DNA of 64,000 nt from Macrococcoides caseolyticum (GCF_002902665.1 NZ_PPRM01000054.1:1-64000), one strand, 5' to 3'; positions 1 to 9,828 are shown, counted from the first letter of the stretch. Notes: generated by a model from the letters alone, not told the origin. Translations and numbers: made by a program.

Positions 1-621
1 AATATAATGAATTGCTTTTTGTAAAAGATCAGAATATCTTTCCTGAGTCAGCTCTTTCGCAATATCTTTATTAAATCGTTTATAACGGTCAATAGGACCA
101 GAAGAAATCGTCGGAAAAAAGGTTAAGAACTTCAGTACTTCAAATAGGTTAAGTGTTTTGATGCGCTTATCTCTTATTTCCATGATTATTTGAATACATT
201 TAAACATGATATAAGATATTCCTAAGAACCCAATCAATGATTTGATAGAAAATTCACCTAGATGACCTGTAAAACCAAACAATGAACTTTGAATTACTTT
301 TACAGCTGCCAGCGGGGCGATAGAAAGCACTAAAAATATAATGAACAATGATAAGGTATTTTTGCGCTTTACTAATTTCAAATAACTACTGATTATAATA
401 AGTTGATAGATGATATATATAATAAAGCTGATCATCTCAAACGACAGTATCGATATACCAAAAAGGTTCTTGTTAGGATCTTTAAATATTAAAACCAGCA
501 TGATAACTGTAACAAACCAATTATAATAATGATTCCTTCTTCCACAGAAACCGAGTACTATGACAGGAATCAATAGTGCTAATGCTATAAAGAAAAACTG
601 AAAATCTCCATAAGGTATCAT
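1..621 (-). CDS. dltB: DltB, D-alanyl transfer membrane protein (N-terminal part)
   Basis: Membrane O-acyltransferase that helps pass D-alanine from DltC to teichoic acids outside the cell. The visible reading frame starts with residues MIPYGDFQFFF and runs off the left edge; about 206 residues are present. Several hydrophobic segments alternate with basic loops, as expected for the MBOAT family. The start ATG shares one base with the dltA stop (TAATG), a translational coupling usual in dlt operons. The active-site histidine of the family would lie further left and is not visible. Confidence 0.93.
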   Translation of the reverse strand, partial: MIPYGDFQFFFIALALLIPVIVLGFCGRRNHYYNWFVTVIMLVLIFKDPNKNLFGISILSFEMISFIIYIIYQLIIISSYLKLVKRKNTLSLFIIFLVLSIAPLAAVKVIQSSLFGFTGHLGEFSIKSLIGFLGISYIMFKCIQIIMEIRDKRIKTLNLFEVLKFLTFFPTISSGPIDRYKRFNKDIAKELTQERYSDLLQKAIHYI

Positions 622-2027
622 TATCGTTCACCCAATAGTGCTTTACGATCTACTTTCCCATTTGCAGTCATAGGAATTTGATCAATCACATTAAACTTTC
701 TTGGAATCATATACTCAGGTAGTTCATTCTTTAGTTTTTCTCTAACAAGAGCTTCTTGAAAATTAATTTCAACAATATGTGCAATTAAGTATTGTACTTT
801 GCCTTGTTTCTCAACAGGTGTGACAATACATGCCTTAATCCCTTCCTGCTCAGCAATCACATGTTCTATCTCTTCAAGCTCCATACGATAACCATTCAGT
901 TTAATCTGAAAGTCAATACGCCCATCAATAAACAATAGTTCTTCTTCAAGTCTAGCTTTATCTCCCGTACGGTAACTACGTTCTTTATCTTGATAGAATT
1001 GCGCTGCAGTCTTATCCGGTGCATTGACATAACCTGTACTTACTGCATTACCATGAATGTGCAGCTCATCATCGTTAATAGATAATGTAACACCTGGTCG
1101 CGCATACCCGACTGGTAAAGGGTTATATTTGCGCAGTACTTCTTCAGTTATTTCTAATCCTGTCACTGCAACAGTTGCTTCAGTAGGACCGTAAGTATTA
1201 TAAATATGACTATCGTTAAACTTAGACTTTAAGCTTTCAGCTGTCTTATGCTTTAGTGCCTCACCACAGAAGTAGAAATACTTTAAATTACTATGATGCA
1301 CTGCGTCAAATTCCGGTAGCATTAAACACATTTCCATGAATGAAGGCGTAGATACCCATGCCGATATCGGATACTGTTTTAAAGTTTCATAAATATCGAT
1401 CGGTTTTTTGATCATATCTTTGTCAATCATCACTAATGTACTTCCCGTCGCTAATGATGGATATACAGCCATTACCGAAAGATCAAAAGATAAAGGCGCT
1501 TGATTTAACCAGTAATTTTCTTCTTGTAACTCATATAAAGATGTCATCCACTCTGTAAATTCATTTAACGATTCACTTAGTATCGTTACCCCTTTTGGCA
1601 TCCCTGTTGATCCACTTGTGAATATTGTATAGGCTACATCATCCGCTTGAAGACCTGGTAAATTATAAGGTTCTTCTTTAACGTCACTGGGGGTTATCGT
1701 TTGTATGGATGTTGCTAATACTTCTGTCGCAAAGATAAATTCCGGCTGAATTGTGTCGATTATTTTATCTATACGTTCCCTTGGTATCGACACATCTATC
1801 GGTACATAACCAATTCCAGCCTTAAGTGATGCGAGCATACCTACTAGCATCCATTTTGACATATGTCCGTATACGATAAGTGGCTTTTTCGAATTTAATA
1901 ACTTCTGTCCGAGATTATCACTTAATAAATCAAGTGCACGATACGTCATCGTTTCCTCTCTATGAATAAAAGCAATTTTTTCTGGCTGCTGATTTACAAC
2001 TTGTTCAAACCTTTTTAAAAAATCCAT
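621..2027 (-). CDS. dltA: DltA, D-alanine--D-alanyl carrier protein ligase
   Basis: Cytoplasmic adenylation enzyme (468 residues) that activates D-alanine with ATP and loads it on the carrier DltC, the first step of teichoic acid D-alanylation. The AMP-binding core motif TIFTSGSTGMPKG lies in the first third, YNTYGPTEATVAVTG in the middle, and the C-terminal domain ends with a NGKVDRKAL motif carrying the catalytic lysine. I chose the ATG at 2027 (MDFLKRFE), which follows AGAGGTGG at about 7 bases; a longer frame to 2084 overlaps dltX and has no ribosome site. It lies between dltX and dltB in one operon. Confidence 0.97.
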   Translation of the reverse strand: MDFLKRFEQVVNQQPEKIAFIHREETMTYRALDLLSDNLGQKLLNSKKPLIVYGHMSKWMLVGMLASLKAGIGYVPIDVSIPRERIDKIIDTIQPEFIFATEVLATSIQTITPSDVKEEPYNLPGLQADDVAYTIFTSGSTGMPKGVTILSESLNEFTEWMTSLYELQEENYWLNQAPLSFDLSVMAVYPSLATGSTLVMIDKDMIKKPIDIYETLKQYPISAWVSTPSFMEMCLMLPEFDAVHHSNLKYFYFCGEALKHKTAESLKSKFNDSHIYNTYGPTEATVAVTGLEITEEVLRKYNPLPVGYARPGVTLSINDDELHIHGNAVSTGYVNAPDKTAAQFYQDKERSYRTGDKARLEEELLFIDGRIDFQIKLNGYRMELEEIEHVIAEQEGIKACIVTPVEKQGKVQYLIAHIVEINFQEALVREKLKNELPEYMIPRKFNVIDQIPMTANGKVDRKALLGER

Positions 2028-2043
2028 TTTTCCACCTCTTACT

Positions 2044-2175
2044 TTAAAATTCATTGTATATAAAGTTATTCTCAACGCTTCCACCAGCGTATATCCAGAA
2101 CAACATGAACAGTATTGAAATATAAAGTAAAGTTAGAAGTACTAATCTAGTATTCTCGTTTATTGTACCTTTCAT
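2044..2175 (-). CDS. dltX: DltX, small membrane protein of the dlt operon
   Basis: A 43-residue protein with one hydrophobic segment (about residues 11-30) and the C-terminal motif NNFIYNEF, which matches the conserved C-terminus of DltX. In staphylococci and bacilli DltX is the first gene of the dlt operon and works with DltB and DltD in D-alanine transfer outside the membrane. An AGAGGTG ribosome site precedes the ATG, and dltA starts 16 bases after the stop. A TATAAT at 2201-2206 on this strand may be the operon's -10 box; a convincing -35 box was not seen. Confidence 0.92.
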   Translation of the reverse strand: MKGTINENTRLVLLTLLYISILFMLFWIYAGGSVENNFIYNEF

Positions 2176-2317
2176 GGCTTCACCTCTTTATTCTCACCCA
2201 ATTATATTACAACTATATTTCAAACATTAAAATTATATTAATAATTTATTTATAATAACTGATATTACTATTTTTTTACTTTAAAATCAATAAATTTCCT
2301 GTTCATAATTTGGACAC

Positions 2318-2350
2318 AAAAAAATACTATGATTTCTCATAGTATTTTTT
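2318..2350. terminator. Terminator between the nagD-like gene and dltX
   Basis: A perfect stem (ATACTATGA pairing with TCATAGTAT) with A and T runs on both sides, so it could work in either direction. Both neighbouring genes read on the minus strand. The nagD-like gene begins further right, so the terminator sits at the end of that unit and ahead of the dlt promoter. Confidence 0.8.
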
Positions 2351-2391
2351 ATGCTGCTGCTTTCAATTTTTTGATGATCGACTCACGCATA

Positions 2392-3177
2392 TTATTCACC
2401 ATTTTCGTATATGCGAATAACATCTAATAAGTTTTTAACACTATGCGTCGGCGGAACTTGCTCTGCCATCACCTGTTCATAAGTACTGACCCCTGTTTGA
2501 ACATGTAATGTATCTATCCCTGCATTGATACCGCTCATAATATCTGTCATATACAAATCACCGATCATTATAAGTTCTTCTTTCGGTAATTGCATCATAT
2601 CAACTGCTTTATTCATAATCGTTTCCATTGGTTTACCGATAAACTTAGGTGCTATACCCGTTGATACAGAGACCACACTCGTCAAAGCTCCATTCCCAGG
2701 TAAAAATCCACGTTCTGTCGGAATAGACGTATCTGGATTTGTCGAAATAAATCGAGCCCCATTACGCACAGCAAGACATGCTTTAGATAATTTTTCATAG
2801 TTGATGTCTACATCTAGTCCAATAACGACATAATCCACATGAATATCATCAGTTATAACAAGCTGTTCATCTTGTAAGGCTTGTCTGATTCCAGTACCAC
2901 CAATGACATAGACACTTGCACCTGGATGTTCTTCTGCGATATAACTTGCTGTTGCCATTGCACTTGTGACAACATTATCAGCCGTTGCAATAAATCCCAT
3001 ATTCGTTAATTTCTCAGCAACTTCATCTGGACGTTTCGATGCGTTATTTGTAACAAAGAGGTAGGGCAAATTATTATTCGACAAATATTCGATAAATTCC
3101 TTTGCACCTTCTATCACGCGTGTGCCAGCGTACATCGTTCCATCTAAATCTAACAGATAACCTTTATACTTCTTCAA
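2392..3177 (-). CDS. NagD-like HAD-IIA sugar phosphatase
   Basis: HAD-superfamily phosphatase of the NagD/4-nitrophenylphosphatase type, about 261 residues, with a likely small phosphorylated substrate that cannot be named. Motif I is [12 protein letters not shown] at the N-terminus, [10 protein letters not shown] is motif II, and [13 protein letters not shown] is the C-terminal motif with the Mg-binding aspartates. The best start is the TTG at 3177, preceded by GGAAAGGGTGG; an in-frame ATG at 3195 lies without a ribosome site. It overlaps the end of the DUF86 gene by 14 bases, so the two are probably translated together. Confidence 0.9.
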   Translation of the reverse strand: MKKYKGYLLDLDGTMYAGTRVIEGAKEFIEYLSNNNLPYLFVTNNASKRPDEVAEKLTNMGFIATADNVVTSAMATASYIAEEHPGASVYVIGGTGIRQALQDEQLVITDDIHVDYVVIGLDVDINYEKLSKACLAVRNGARFISTNPDTSIPTERGFLPGNGALTSVVSVSTGIAPKFIGKPMETIMNKAVDMMQLPKEELIMIGDLYMTDIMSGINAGIDTLHVQTGVSTYEQVMAEQVPPTHSVKNLLDVIRIYENGE

Positions 3178-3601
3178 CTTTTCCACCCTTTCCAAATGCT
3201 GATACTGGTCCTAATTCATTTTCAATAAATGCATCCACATTTGCTTTAAACTGTTTATAGCTTGCGATATTCTCCATAAATACTCGCTTTACTTCATTGT
3301 GATCAATATTAATATAATCACGTACAAACCATTGTCTTAAATACAATGTATTGCGCATCATCTGCGCATCTTGTACAGGAATTACTTGTTCCATCTCAAG
3401 AATATCCAGTACATCTTTATAACTTCCTGGATCTCGCATAATAAATCCATCGATAATCATGTTTCCTACATCTACAACACTCTCAATCAACATATGCGCA
3501 ATACGCTCGAGTGCATATCCTTCACTCTCTTCCAATACTTGTGATAATTGATTGATATACGCTAACTTGAACGTGAGTTCTTCCCTATCTACGAAATACA
3601 T
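3164..3601 (-). CDS. DUF86 family protein (YutE-like)
   Basis: A 145-residue, mostly helical protein of the DUF86/HepT-like family. It shows the helical motif [23 protein letters not shown]. HepT proteins can act as toxins beside MntA-type antitoxins, but here there is no MntA partner, and in Bacillus and Staphylococcus this gene (yutE) is a solitary core gene beside the nagD-like phosphatase. A toxin role is therefore not supported. The ATG at 3601 follows GGAGG; the longer frame to 3649 lacks a ribosome site. Confidence 0.85.
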   Translation of the reverse strand: MYFVDREELTFKLAYINQLSQVLEESEGYALERIAHMLIESVVDVGNMIIDGFIMRDPGSYKDVLDILEMEQVIPVQDAQMMRNTLYLRQWFVRDYINIDHNEVKRVFMENIASYKQFKANVDAFIENELGPVSAFGKGGKVEEV

Positions 3602-3684
3602 ACCATCGCCTCCACTTCTCAGTTTATCAAATTTTGTATTCAGCTGCACTTCAATGTATACTATTATTAAATGAGGTGAAGAAA

Positions 3685-3948
3685 ATGATAGATATGTTCT
3701 TATATGATGATGAAGAACAAGCCAAAGTAAGATTTGTCAGCTTTGTTGGCGATAGCCGTCATGATTTGACTTTAATTCAAACTGACCGACATTATGGTAA
3801 GACCATTGTATTAAATACACAGTCAAATAAATTCGGTATTATTGGTCGAGATGACCTGAATGAACCTGGCTATATTGAACACGCACTCGGTGTCAATGAA
3901 AGTGATGCAGAAGAAATAAAGAGCTTTTTATATGAGGTCATTCTATAA
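3685..3948 (+). CDS. DUF3055 family protein
   Basis: An 87-residue soluble protein starting MIDMFLYDDEEQ, recognised as the DUF3055 family of bacilli and staphylococci, function unknown. A GAGGTGAAG ribosome site precedes the ATG. It is divergent from the DUF86 gene and convergent with the FmtA-like gene on the left strand, separated from it by a shared terminator. Confidence 0.85.
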   Translation: MIDMFLYDDEEQAKVRFVSFVGDSRHDLTLIQTDRHYGKTIVLNTQSNKFGIIGRDDLNEPGYIEHALGVNESDAEEIKSFLYEVIL

Positions 3949-3990
3949 AAAGCGATAATGATTATTATAATAATCATTATCGCTTTTTTA
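3947..3990. terminator. Bidirectional terminator
   Basis: Long perfect inverted repeat (AAAAAGCGATAATGATTATT with its complement) overlapping the stop codons of the convergent DUF3055 and FmtA-like genes. A run of A on one side and T on the other suits termination on both strands. Confidence 0.9.
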
Positions 3991-5079
3991 TTTTAGTAGA
4001 CTATAAATCTGTTGTGCCAATTTCTCATTATTAGGAATTTCATTTTGTATTAGTTTGTTAGTAGCAACGACGACGACCTTGTTATGATTAAACAGGCTAA
4101 CAAAATCTATCCCAAAGAAGTATCCACGCGAACGATAATATTCTTTTTTTAAGGACATGCCATATCTATATTTAGAATGTATATTAAAAATCATGGGCTT
4201 CGATATTGAATCTAATTGTGACTTACTTAACACTCTATATTGCATCACATCATTCAATAAAATTCCCATATCTTTCGGAGACATATAAATATTCCCTGCA
4301 CCATAAAATTTATCCAAGCCCGTTGGCTCTATCGCTTTCCAATTATGATTCGCATACTTTAATCCTTTAACAAAATAAGGGCTTAATTTTTCGTCATCAA
4401 AAAAACTTGATTCTTTTAAATGATATTTCTTAAATATACGCTGTTCAACATTTTGCTGATAAGATTTTCCTGTGACATTTTCTATCACCTTTGCAAGTAA
4501 AATATAATTTGCATCATTATATAAATATGATCCATGAGGAACTTGGCCAAGACCTGTCGCATTTATATTATCAACTGATGCATCTAATCCATGATAATCT
4601 CCATGAAATGCATACTTCACTAACCCCGAGCGATGTAATATTAAATCTTTTATTTTAATATTTGGATATTTAAAATTTGGAATGTATTGTTTAACAGGTA
4701 CATCAACATTAATTCTCCTATCATCAACGAGTTGCTTTGTAATAATCCCAGTTATTAATTTTTGACAAGAACCAATTAGATACATACTATTCTCATCAAA
4801 TTTTTTAGTCTGATCAGCATCTTTAAATCCATAAGACTGATCTAATAATGTATCATTATTGTAAGCAACAAATACACTTCCATTAAAATGATTTTTCTTT
4901 ATCAATTGATCTACCTGTATCTTTAATGCTTCATTCTGACTCGTTTTAGATACGTTTGTCTGAACACCTGTATTTTGTTTACCATTTACTTCGTACGCTT
5001 CATTATTTTTACCTGTTAATTCATAAATTAATGCTCCCCATAATCCAATGGTTAGCAACAAAACGATTAGTTTTCTCAT
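3988..5079 (-). CDS. FmtA-like serine hydrolase, membrane anchored
   Basis: A 363-residue protein of the beta-lactamase/penicillin-binding fold resembling staphylococcal FmtA, which removes D-alanine from teichoic acids. A hydrophobic N-terminus (about 4-20) without a lipobox suggests a signal anchor. The SxxK motif is SCQK (S104, K107); YLYNDANYILLAKVIENVTG carries the second motif, and YGAGNIYM matches the FmtA family. FmtA acts on teichoic D-alanine, so the nearby dlt operon makes a functional pairing plausible, though this is inference. It could also be another cell-wall esterase. Confidence 0.85.
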   Translation of the reverse strand: MRKLIVLLLTIGLWGALIYELTGKNNEAYEVNGKQNTGVQTNVSKTSQNEALKIQVDQLIKKNHFNGSVFVAYNNDTLLDQSYGFKDADQTKKFDENSMYLIGSCQKLITGIITKQLVDDRRINVDVPVKQYIPNFKYPNIKIKDLILHRSGLVKYAFHGDYHGLDASVDNINATGLGQVPHGSYLYNDANYILLAKVIENVTGKSYQQNVEQRIFKKYHLKESSFFDDEKLSPYFVKGLKYANHNWKAIEPTGLDKFYGAGNIYMSPKDMGILLNDVMQYRVLSKSQLDSISKPMIFNIHSKYRYGMSLKKEYYRSRGYFFGIDFVSLFNHNKVVVVATNKLIQNEIPNNEKLAQQIYSLLK

Positions 5080-5140
5080 AAATACCTCTTTGACAATTCG
5101 ATATATAGAATTTATAACGTTTATTTATAAATGTCAATTA

Positions 5141-6103
5141 TTAGCAATATTTATTTGAATTGAGTATATTTAACAATATTTTTTCTGCTTGATATAGTTT
5201 ACTCTCCCTATTGGATGCCACACAGATAAATGAAGTTCCATTAAAATAAACTACAACATCGTGCGCATATAAAGAGCCTCTTAATCTTAAATAATTATCT
5301 CTTAAAGAAATACCACTTCTGTATTTTTGATTATTATAGCGATCAGGTGCTAGTATGAACTCTGTTTTTGATTTATTGAAGATAAGATGATTAGCGAATA
5401 GATGACTAAGTATATCAATATCCTTCAGTGACATATACATATTTCCTGCTCCATAGTACTTATCAAGATCATTATGCCAATCTTCAATAAGTACACTACC
5501 AAATTGATGAAGGCCCGTCGTTGCATCGTTAACTTCATCATAAAAGCAACTATGTGCAAGCTGATATTTGTCGATAATTCTGTCGTAAACTACCGCTCTA
5601 TACGTCTGGTTTTCGACAATCTCGATTAGTTTCGCGAGTAGTATATAGTTTGCATCGTTATAATCAAATTTATGAAATGGTAGTTTAGCACCAGATGCTC
5701 GGATCATATCTACGGATTGATCAAGTCCATAAAAATTGTGATGTACCTTATACGGACTAAGTCCACTAATATGAAGCAGTAAATCTTCAATCGTAATGAA
5801 ATCAGGTAAACCGTTAATATATTTAACAATCTTATCCATTCTACTGATTTTACCTTCATCTATCAGTTGTTCAATGATAATACCCGTAATAAATTTTTGT
5901 ATAGATGCTGTTAAAAATTGTGTATCGTATGTTATCGGATCCTGATTTAAGTTTTTATATCCATAGCTTTGATGAAAGATACCCTGCCCTTCATGACTTA
6001 TTCGAATTTGTCCATTAAAGTTTATATCATCTAAATATTTATCTATTGCAGTGTAAGATATATTACGGTTACGATTAAATAAAAATTCAAAGGCTATTTT
6101 CAT
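5141..6103 (-). CDS. FmtA-like serine hydrolase paralogue without export signal
   Basis: A 320-residue paralogue of the preceding gene, with the same motifs in order: SIQK (S67, K70), FDYNDANYILLAKLIEIVE and YGAGNMYM. It starts MKIAFEFLFNRNRN, which is not a signal peptide or a membrane helix, so as read it would stay in the cytosol. An AGGAGAG ribosome site supports the ATG at 6103. The two copies lie in tandem and probably arose by duplication. Whether the export signal was lost, or the protein has a cytosolic target, cannot be decided here. Confidence 0.82.
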   Translation of the reverse strand: MKIAFEFLFNRNRNISYTAIDKYLDDINFNGQIRISHEGQGIFHQSYGYKNLNQDPITYDTQFLTASIQKFITGIIIEQLIDEGKISRMDKIVKYINGLPDFITIEDLLLHISGLSPYKVHHNFYGLDQSVDMIRASGAKLPFHKFDYNDANYILLAKLIEIVENQTYRAVVYDRIIDKYQLAHSCFYDEVNDATTGLHQFGSVLIEDWHNDLDKYYGAGNMYMSLKDIDILSHLFANHLIFNKSKTEFILAPDRYNNQKYRSGISLRDNYLRLRGSLYAHDVVVYFNGTSFICVASNRESKLYQAEKILLNILNSNKYC

Positions 6104-6113
6104 TATGCTCTCC

Positions 6114-6144
6114 TAAAAAAACCGAAAAGCATATGCTTTTCGGT
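6114..6144 (-). terminator. Terminator of lipA-yutD
   Basis: Perfect palindrome ACCGAAAAGC..GCTTTTCGGT (6121-6144) followed on the minus strand by seven T. It lies 20 bases after the yutD stop and immediately before the ribosome site of the FmtA-like paralogue, which leaves little room for a separate promoter there. Confidence 0.9.
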
Positions 6145-6163
6145 CTAGTATAATAAATTCAAA

Positions 6164-6643
6164 TTATCTTTGGAAATATTTGAAGGTCTTATCTTTATTC
6201 TTAGTTGGTTCTTCTTGCTCATTCTGCTGTTGTTTGTCTTGTTTATCAACTTGTGTCAGCTTCTCTAGTTGAACAGGCGCCTCTGACTCCGCACGCTTTG
6301 TGCTGTCTTGTTGTAATGTATTCGCTGCAATCACAACCTCAGCACCGAAATGCTTTACAACTTCTTGCTCATTCAGTCTTCTCAGAACAAAATATGCACA
6401 TCCAAAGTTGCAGTACTCCAGTAAATAATCCTGGATTGTAGAGAACCTTTTATTAACTTCCGAGCCCTTTTTATTATCTTCGAAGAAACCACGTAATCTG
6501 AGCTGTTCGAATCCTATATCGCCAACAATATAAGGATAGCGATCTAATATTTCTGAATATCGATGGTCAAACATTTCCTGATTGAATGCTTCTCGATAAT
6601 TCTCAATGACTTCAAAATAATGTTGTCCAGTCTGTATGATCAT
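6164..6643 (-). CDS. yutD: YutD family protein (DUF1027)
   Basis: A 159-residue protein of the YutD/DUF1027 family, function unknown. The conserved part covers roughly residues 1-95 (YPYIVGDIGFEQLRLRGFF, CNFGCAYFVLRR); the tail is a low-complexity, charged and glutamine-rich stretch. It follows lipA by 8 bases and shares its transcript, an arrangement conserved among staphylococci and bacilli. Confidence 0.9.
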   Translation of the reverse strand: MIIQTGQHYFEVIENYREAFNQEMFDHRYSEILDRYPYIVGDIGFEQLRLRGFFEDNKKGSEVNKRFSTIQDYLLEYCNFGCAYFVLRRLNEQEVVKHFGAEVVIAANTLQQDSTKRAESEAPVQLEKLTQVDKQDKQQQNEQEEPTKNKDKTFKYFQR

Positions 6644-6650
6644 AGCGCAC

Positions 6651-7565
6651 CTACTTACTAGAAAGCTCTCCTAAACGATGTTTTTCTTTCGCGGCTTCAT
6701 TTACTTGTTCATCTGCATGATATGAACTTCGCACCATAGGTCCTGCCTGACAATGTTTGAATCCTTTTTCCATCGCTACTTTACGTAACTTACCGAATTC
6801 AAGTGGTGTATAATATTTTTGGACTTTAAGGTGTTTACGACTTGGTTGAAGATACTGACCGATTGTCATAATATCTACATCATTCGCACGCAAATCATCC
6901 ATCACTTCGTAGATTTCTTCTGTTGTTTCTCCAAGTCCAACCATTAAACTTGATTTCGTCGGGATATCTGGATATAGTTCTTTAGAACGTCGTAATACTT
7001 CAAGTGAACGATCATATGTGGCACGTGCACGAACTCTTGGCGTAAGGCGTCTTACCGTTTCAATATTATGGTTTAAGATATCTGGTTTTGCTGCCATCAA
7101 CGTTTCCCAGTTCTCAATACTGCCTCCCATATCAGACGGTAATACTTCAATTGTTGTATATGGATTGACTTCACGTACTTTACGAATTGTTTCCGCATAA
7201 ACATGTGCACCGCCATCTTTTAGGTCATCACGAGCAACTGCTGTGATAACGACGTGCTTTAGATTCATTAGACGAACAGATTCTGCAACACGCTCTGGTT
7301 CGTTTAAGTCAAGTTCATTCGGTAACCCTGTCTTAACTGCACAAAAACGACAAGCACGTGTACAGATTGCACCTAATATCATAATTGTCGCAGTCTTTCT
7401 TTCACCCCAGCATTCATGGATATTCGGACACTTCGCTTCTTCACATACTGTATTTAAATTGTGCTCGCGCATCATCTTTTTTAGACCAGTGTAACTTTTA
7501 TTAGTATTTAGTTTTATCTTTAGCCATTCGGGTTTTCTTAGTATTTCTTCATTTTTTGTAGCCAA
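6651..7565 (-). CDS. lipA: LipA, lipoyl synthase
   Basis: Radical SAM enzyme that inserts two sulfurs into the octanoyl group on lipoyl domains. The auxiliary cluster motif is C41-x4-C46-x5-C52 and the radical SAM motif is C68-x3-C72-x2-C75 (CTRACRFC). At 304 residues it has the family length. TTGGAGGGA precedes the ATG. Its products include lipoylated GcvH, encoded at 58925-59293, and it depends on Fe-S supply from the suf operon in this window. TATAAT at 7595-7600 may be the -10 box. Confidence 0.97.
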
Positions 7566-7651
7566 ACTAATCCCTCCAAAATTCTGATGATTTCATTATA
7601 ACATATATGTAAGACGCCATTATTGTCAAATCTATAAACTCAGCACGTGTA

Positions 7652-8968
7652 TTATAAATTTTTTACTGCTGTTTCCATAATATCTCGTAAAAATTCTGGC
7701 ATATAGTAACGCTTTTCATTTTGTGTAAACTGTGGAAAGAACCTTCCGAAAGTATACATATCAAGTGTCGCTAAATAATATTTCTTATGGTTATCTATTT
7801 CCTCTGTACCAATGAAATAGCGTTGCTGTGATTGTATATAACCAATATTCTTCCATACATACATTCCAAAGATATCCCCTCTGAATCCAAAACCTTTGAT
7901 AATCTCATCACGGTAATCATGCAGCATACTCATATTGATAATTTCTTTTAGTTCACGTCCTGAAAGCGTAATCTTAACTGGGTTAATCGGGTGTGGCAGC
8001 ATCGTATGTAAATCGAAATATGAAAAGTCTCTACCTTCAAATCCTTTTACAATAAGACCAGAATTGATCAGAGCACAGTCCCCCCCTGTAAAATCCATTA
8101 AAGCCTGTGCCAGCAGATCAGTTGTATAGGATGCACTATAAAGGCGTCTCGGCAAATTCAGCTGCTTGCTTGAAACTTTTTGGCTGAGCAGCGCTGCACC
8201 TACTTCAAAGAAGTCTTCTCCTGTTGACCTAAGGTCGTTCGTATCAATCAACTTTGCGCTTTTACGGATAAGCTTTCGTTCTTCAAATGTTAAGGTGATT
8301 TCTCCGATATACTCACCATATCTACCAGCAGCACCAATAAGTACATCATTTACAACTTCTCCTTGCTGGAAGAAATGATGTGTATGTGCACCTAATATAA
8401 TATCGATTTGCGGACATGCTTCAGCAAGCTGTCGATCAAAGAACTTTCCAAGATGGCTCAGAATAATCACGACATCCACATGTTCGTGAATGCGATGTAC
8501 TTCACGGATAATGGCAGACATCGGATCCGTAACATCCCACCCCAGCGCTTTATAAAAAGGTGTAAATTCAGCTGTAGCACCGATGATACCATAGGTGATG
8601 CCTTGTCTTTCCATAATAACCGATGTGCGAATGTTTTCCGGAAGATTGCCTTGTTCATCAAATAGATTACAGCATGTAATTTCGAACTCCGCATCTTGAT
8701 AAAGTTGATTGAATGCATCATGATCGAGCGTAATCCCTTCATTATTTCCAATCGTCACTACATCTACTTGTGCATCATTCAGTAATTCTATATTCGCCTG
8801 TCCTAATGTTGCCTCAGTCAGCGGATGACTTCTATCCACATGATCTCCTAGGTCGAAATAAATCATATCTGCGTGTTCTTGTCGCCTATCATTAATATAA
8901 CGACTAATCTTATGATAGTTGGATAAATAGCTATGTATATCGTTCGTATGAAATAATTTCACTTCCAT
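7652..8968 (-). CDS. yunD: Bifunctional metallophosphatase/5'-nucleotidase family protein (YunD-like)
   Basis: A 438-residue protein with an N-terminal calcineurin-like metallophosphoesterase domain (LFHTNDIHS, FDLGDHVDRS, IGNNEG, ILSHLG, ILGAHTHH) and a C-terminal 5'-nucleotidase domain containing the substrate loop DCALINSGLIVKGF. No signal peptide is visible, unlike exported UshA enzymes, so a cytosolic nucleotide or sugar-nucleotide hydrolase is likely. It heads, or lies within, the cluster yunF-yunE-yunD, all read leftwards with short gaps. Confidence 0.88.
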   Translation of the reverse strand: MEVKLFHTNDIHSYLSNYHKISRYINDRRQEHADMIYFDLGDHVDRSHPLTEATLGQANIELLNDAQVDVVTIGNNEGITLDHDAFNQLYQDAEFEITCCNLFDEQGNLPENIRTSVIMERQGITYGIIGATAEFTPFYKALGWDVTDPMSAIIREVHRIHEHVDVVIILSHLGKFFDRQLAEACPQIDIILGAHTHHFFQQGEVVNDVLIGAAGRYGEYIGEITLTFEERKLIRKSAKLIDTNDLRSTGEDFFEVGAALLSQKVSSKQLNLPRRLYSASYTTDLLAQALMDFTGGDCALINSGLIVKGFEGRDFSYFDLHTMLPHPINPVKITLSGRELKEIINMSMLHDYRDEIIKGFGFRGDIFGMYVWKNIGYIQSQQRYFIGTEEIDNHKKYYLATLDMYTFGRFFPQFTQNEKRYYMPEFLRDIMETAVKNL

Positions 8969-8983
8969 GTCGCTTCACCCCTC

Positions 8984-9820
8984 TTAGCTCATCGTACTCT
9001 TTATTATTAAATATATTCCTAAAAGCATCAAGATTACTCTGAGCATCATAACGACCGTTGAGGATTTCATCGTTTTATTGATACGTACACCGATACGTGC
9101 ACCGACATAGCTGGCAGCAATCAAGATGAATGCATAGGACCATATTATATTATCTTGAGCGATATGACTCACTGCACCTGTAATACTAGATACAAATATC
9201 ATAATCATACTCGTGCCCACTGCAATGTGAGGTGGAAACCTAAAGATAATAATCATTAAAGGGGTCATCAGAGCGCCCCCGCCAATGCCAAATAATCCTG
9301 TCAAACAGCCTACAAAGAATGTCGCAATCACAGCTGGAATAGGTGCAATGCTATAATAATATGTCACACCTTCCTTGTCTGTAAATGTCTTCTCATGTGC
9401 TTTATTCTGAAAAAGTTTTATCGGCTTAATCTTATCACGGACTAAAAGGACGATACTCATAATAATGAGGAATATCCCGAAGTACAGATTAAAGCTGTGT
9501 AATGTTAAATACTTACTTAGATGCGCACCGATCAATGCACCAGGAATGATGCCAATCATAAAGATGACTGCATTCTTCAGATCTGCCTGTTTATTCTTCA
9601 TATAACCAATGGCTGCGGTCAGTCCAGTAGAAATTAGAATCACTGTAGAAGTCCCAATCGCCTTTTGTGGTGTAATACCGTCAATAATCGCTACATCCAT
9701 ACCAAGATATATCAGTGTAGGAACAATAATTATACCGCCACCTATTCCAACGACAGCGCCGATAATACTTGATAAAAAACCGAGAATAATTAATATAATA
9801 ATCGCTTGAATTGTCATCAT
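8984..9820 (-). CDS. yunE: TauE/SafE family membrane transporter (YunE-like)
   Basis: A 278-residue membrane protein with about seven or eight helices in two related halves, each starting with a glycine-rich segment (IGAVVGIGGGIIIVPTLI and CLTGLFGIGGGALMTPL), the signature of the TauE/SafE family. Members export sulfite or sulfonates, or take up organic anions; the substrate is not known here. Two adjacent ATGs exist: the second, at 9817, is better spaced from GGAAG. The gene lies 15 bases before yunD. Confidence 0.88.
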   Translation of the reverse strand: MMTIQAIIILIILGFLSSIIGAVVGIGGGIIIVPTLIYLGMDVAIIDGITPQKAIGTSTVILISTGLTAAIGYMKNKQADLKNAVIFMIGIIPGALIGAHLSKYLTLHSFNLYFGIFLIIMSIVLLVRDKIKPIKLFQNKAHEKTFTDKEGVTYYYSIAPIPAVIATFFVGCLTGLFGIGGGALMTPLMIIIFRFPPHIAVGTSMIMIFVSSITGAVSHIAQDNIIWSYAFILIAASYVGARIGVRINKTMKSSTVVMMLRVILMLLGIYLIIKSTMS

Positions 9821-9828
9821 GTCACTTC

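Noticed and set aside
3164-3601. DUF86 protein as a HepT toxin
   Set aside because: No MntA-type nucleotidyltransferase partner is adjacent, and the gene is a conserved solitary core gene in this family.
3953-3984. GATAATGATTATTATAATAATCATTATC resembles a Fur box
   Set aside because: It lies between two convergent stop codons and has A/T runs of a terminator; no promoter is near, so it is called a terminator.
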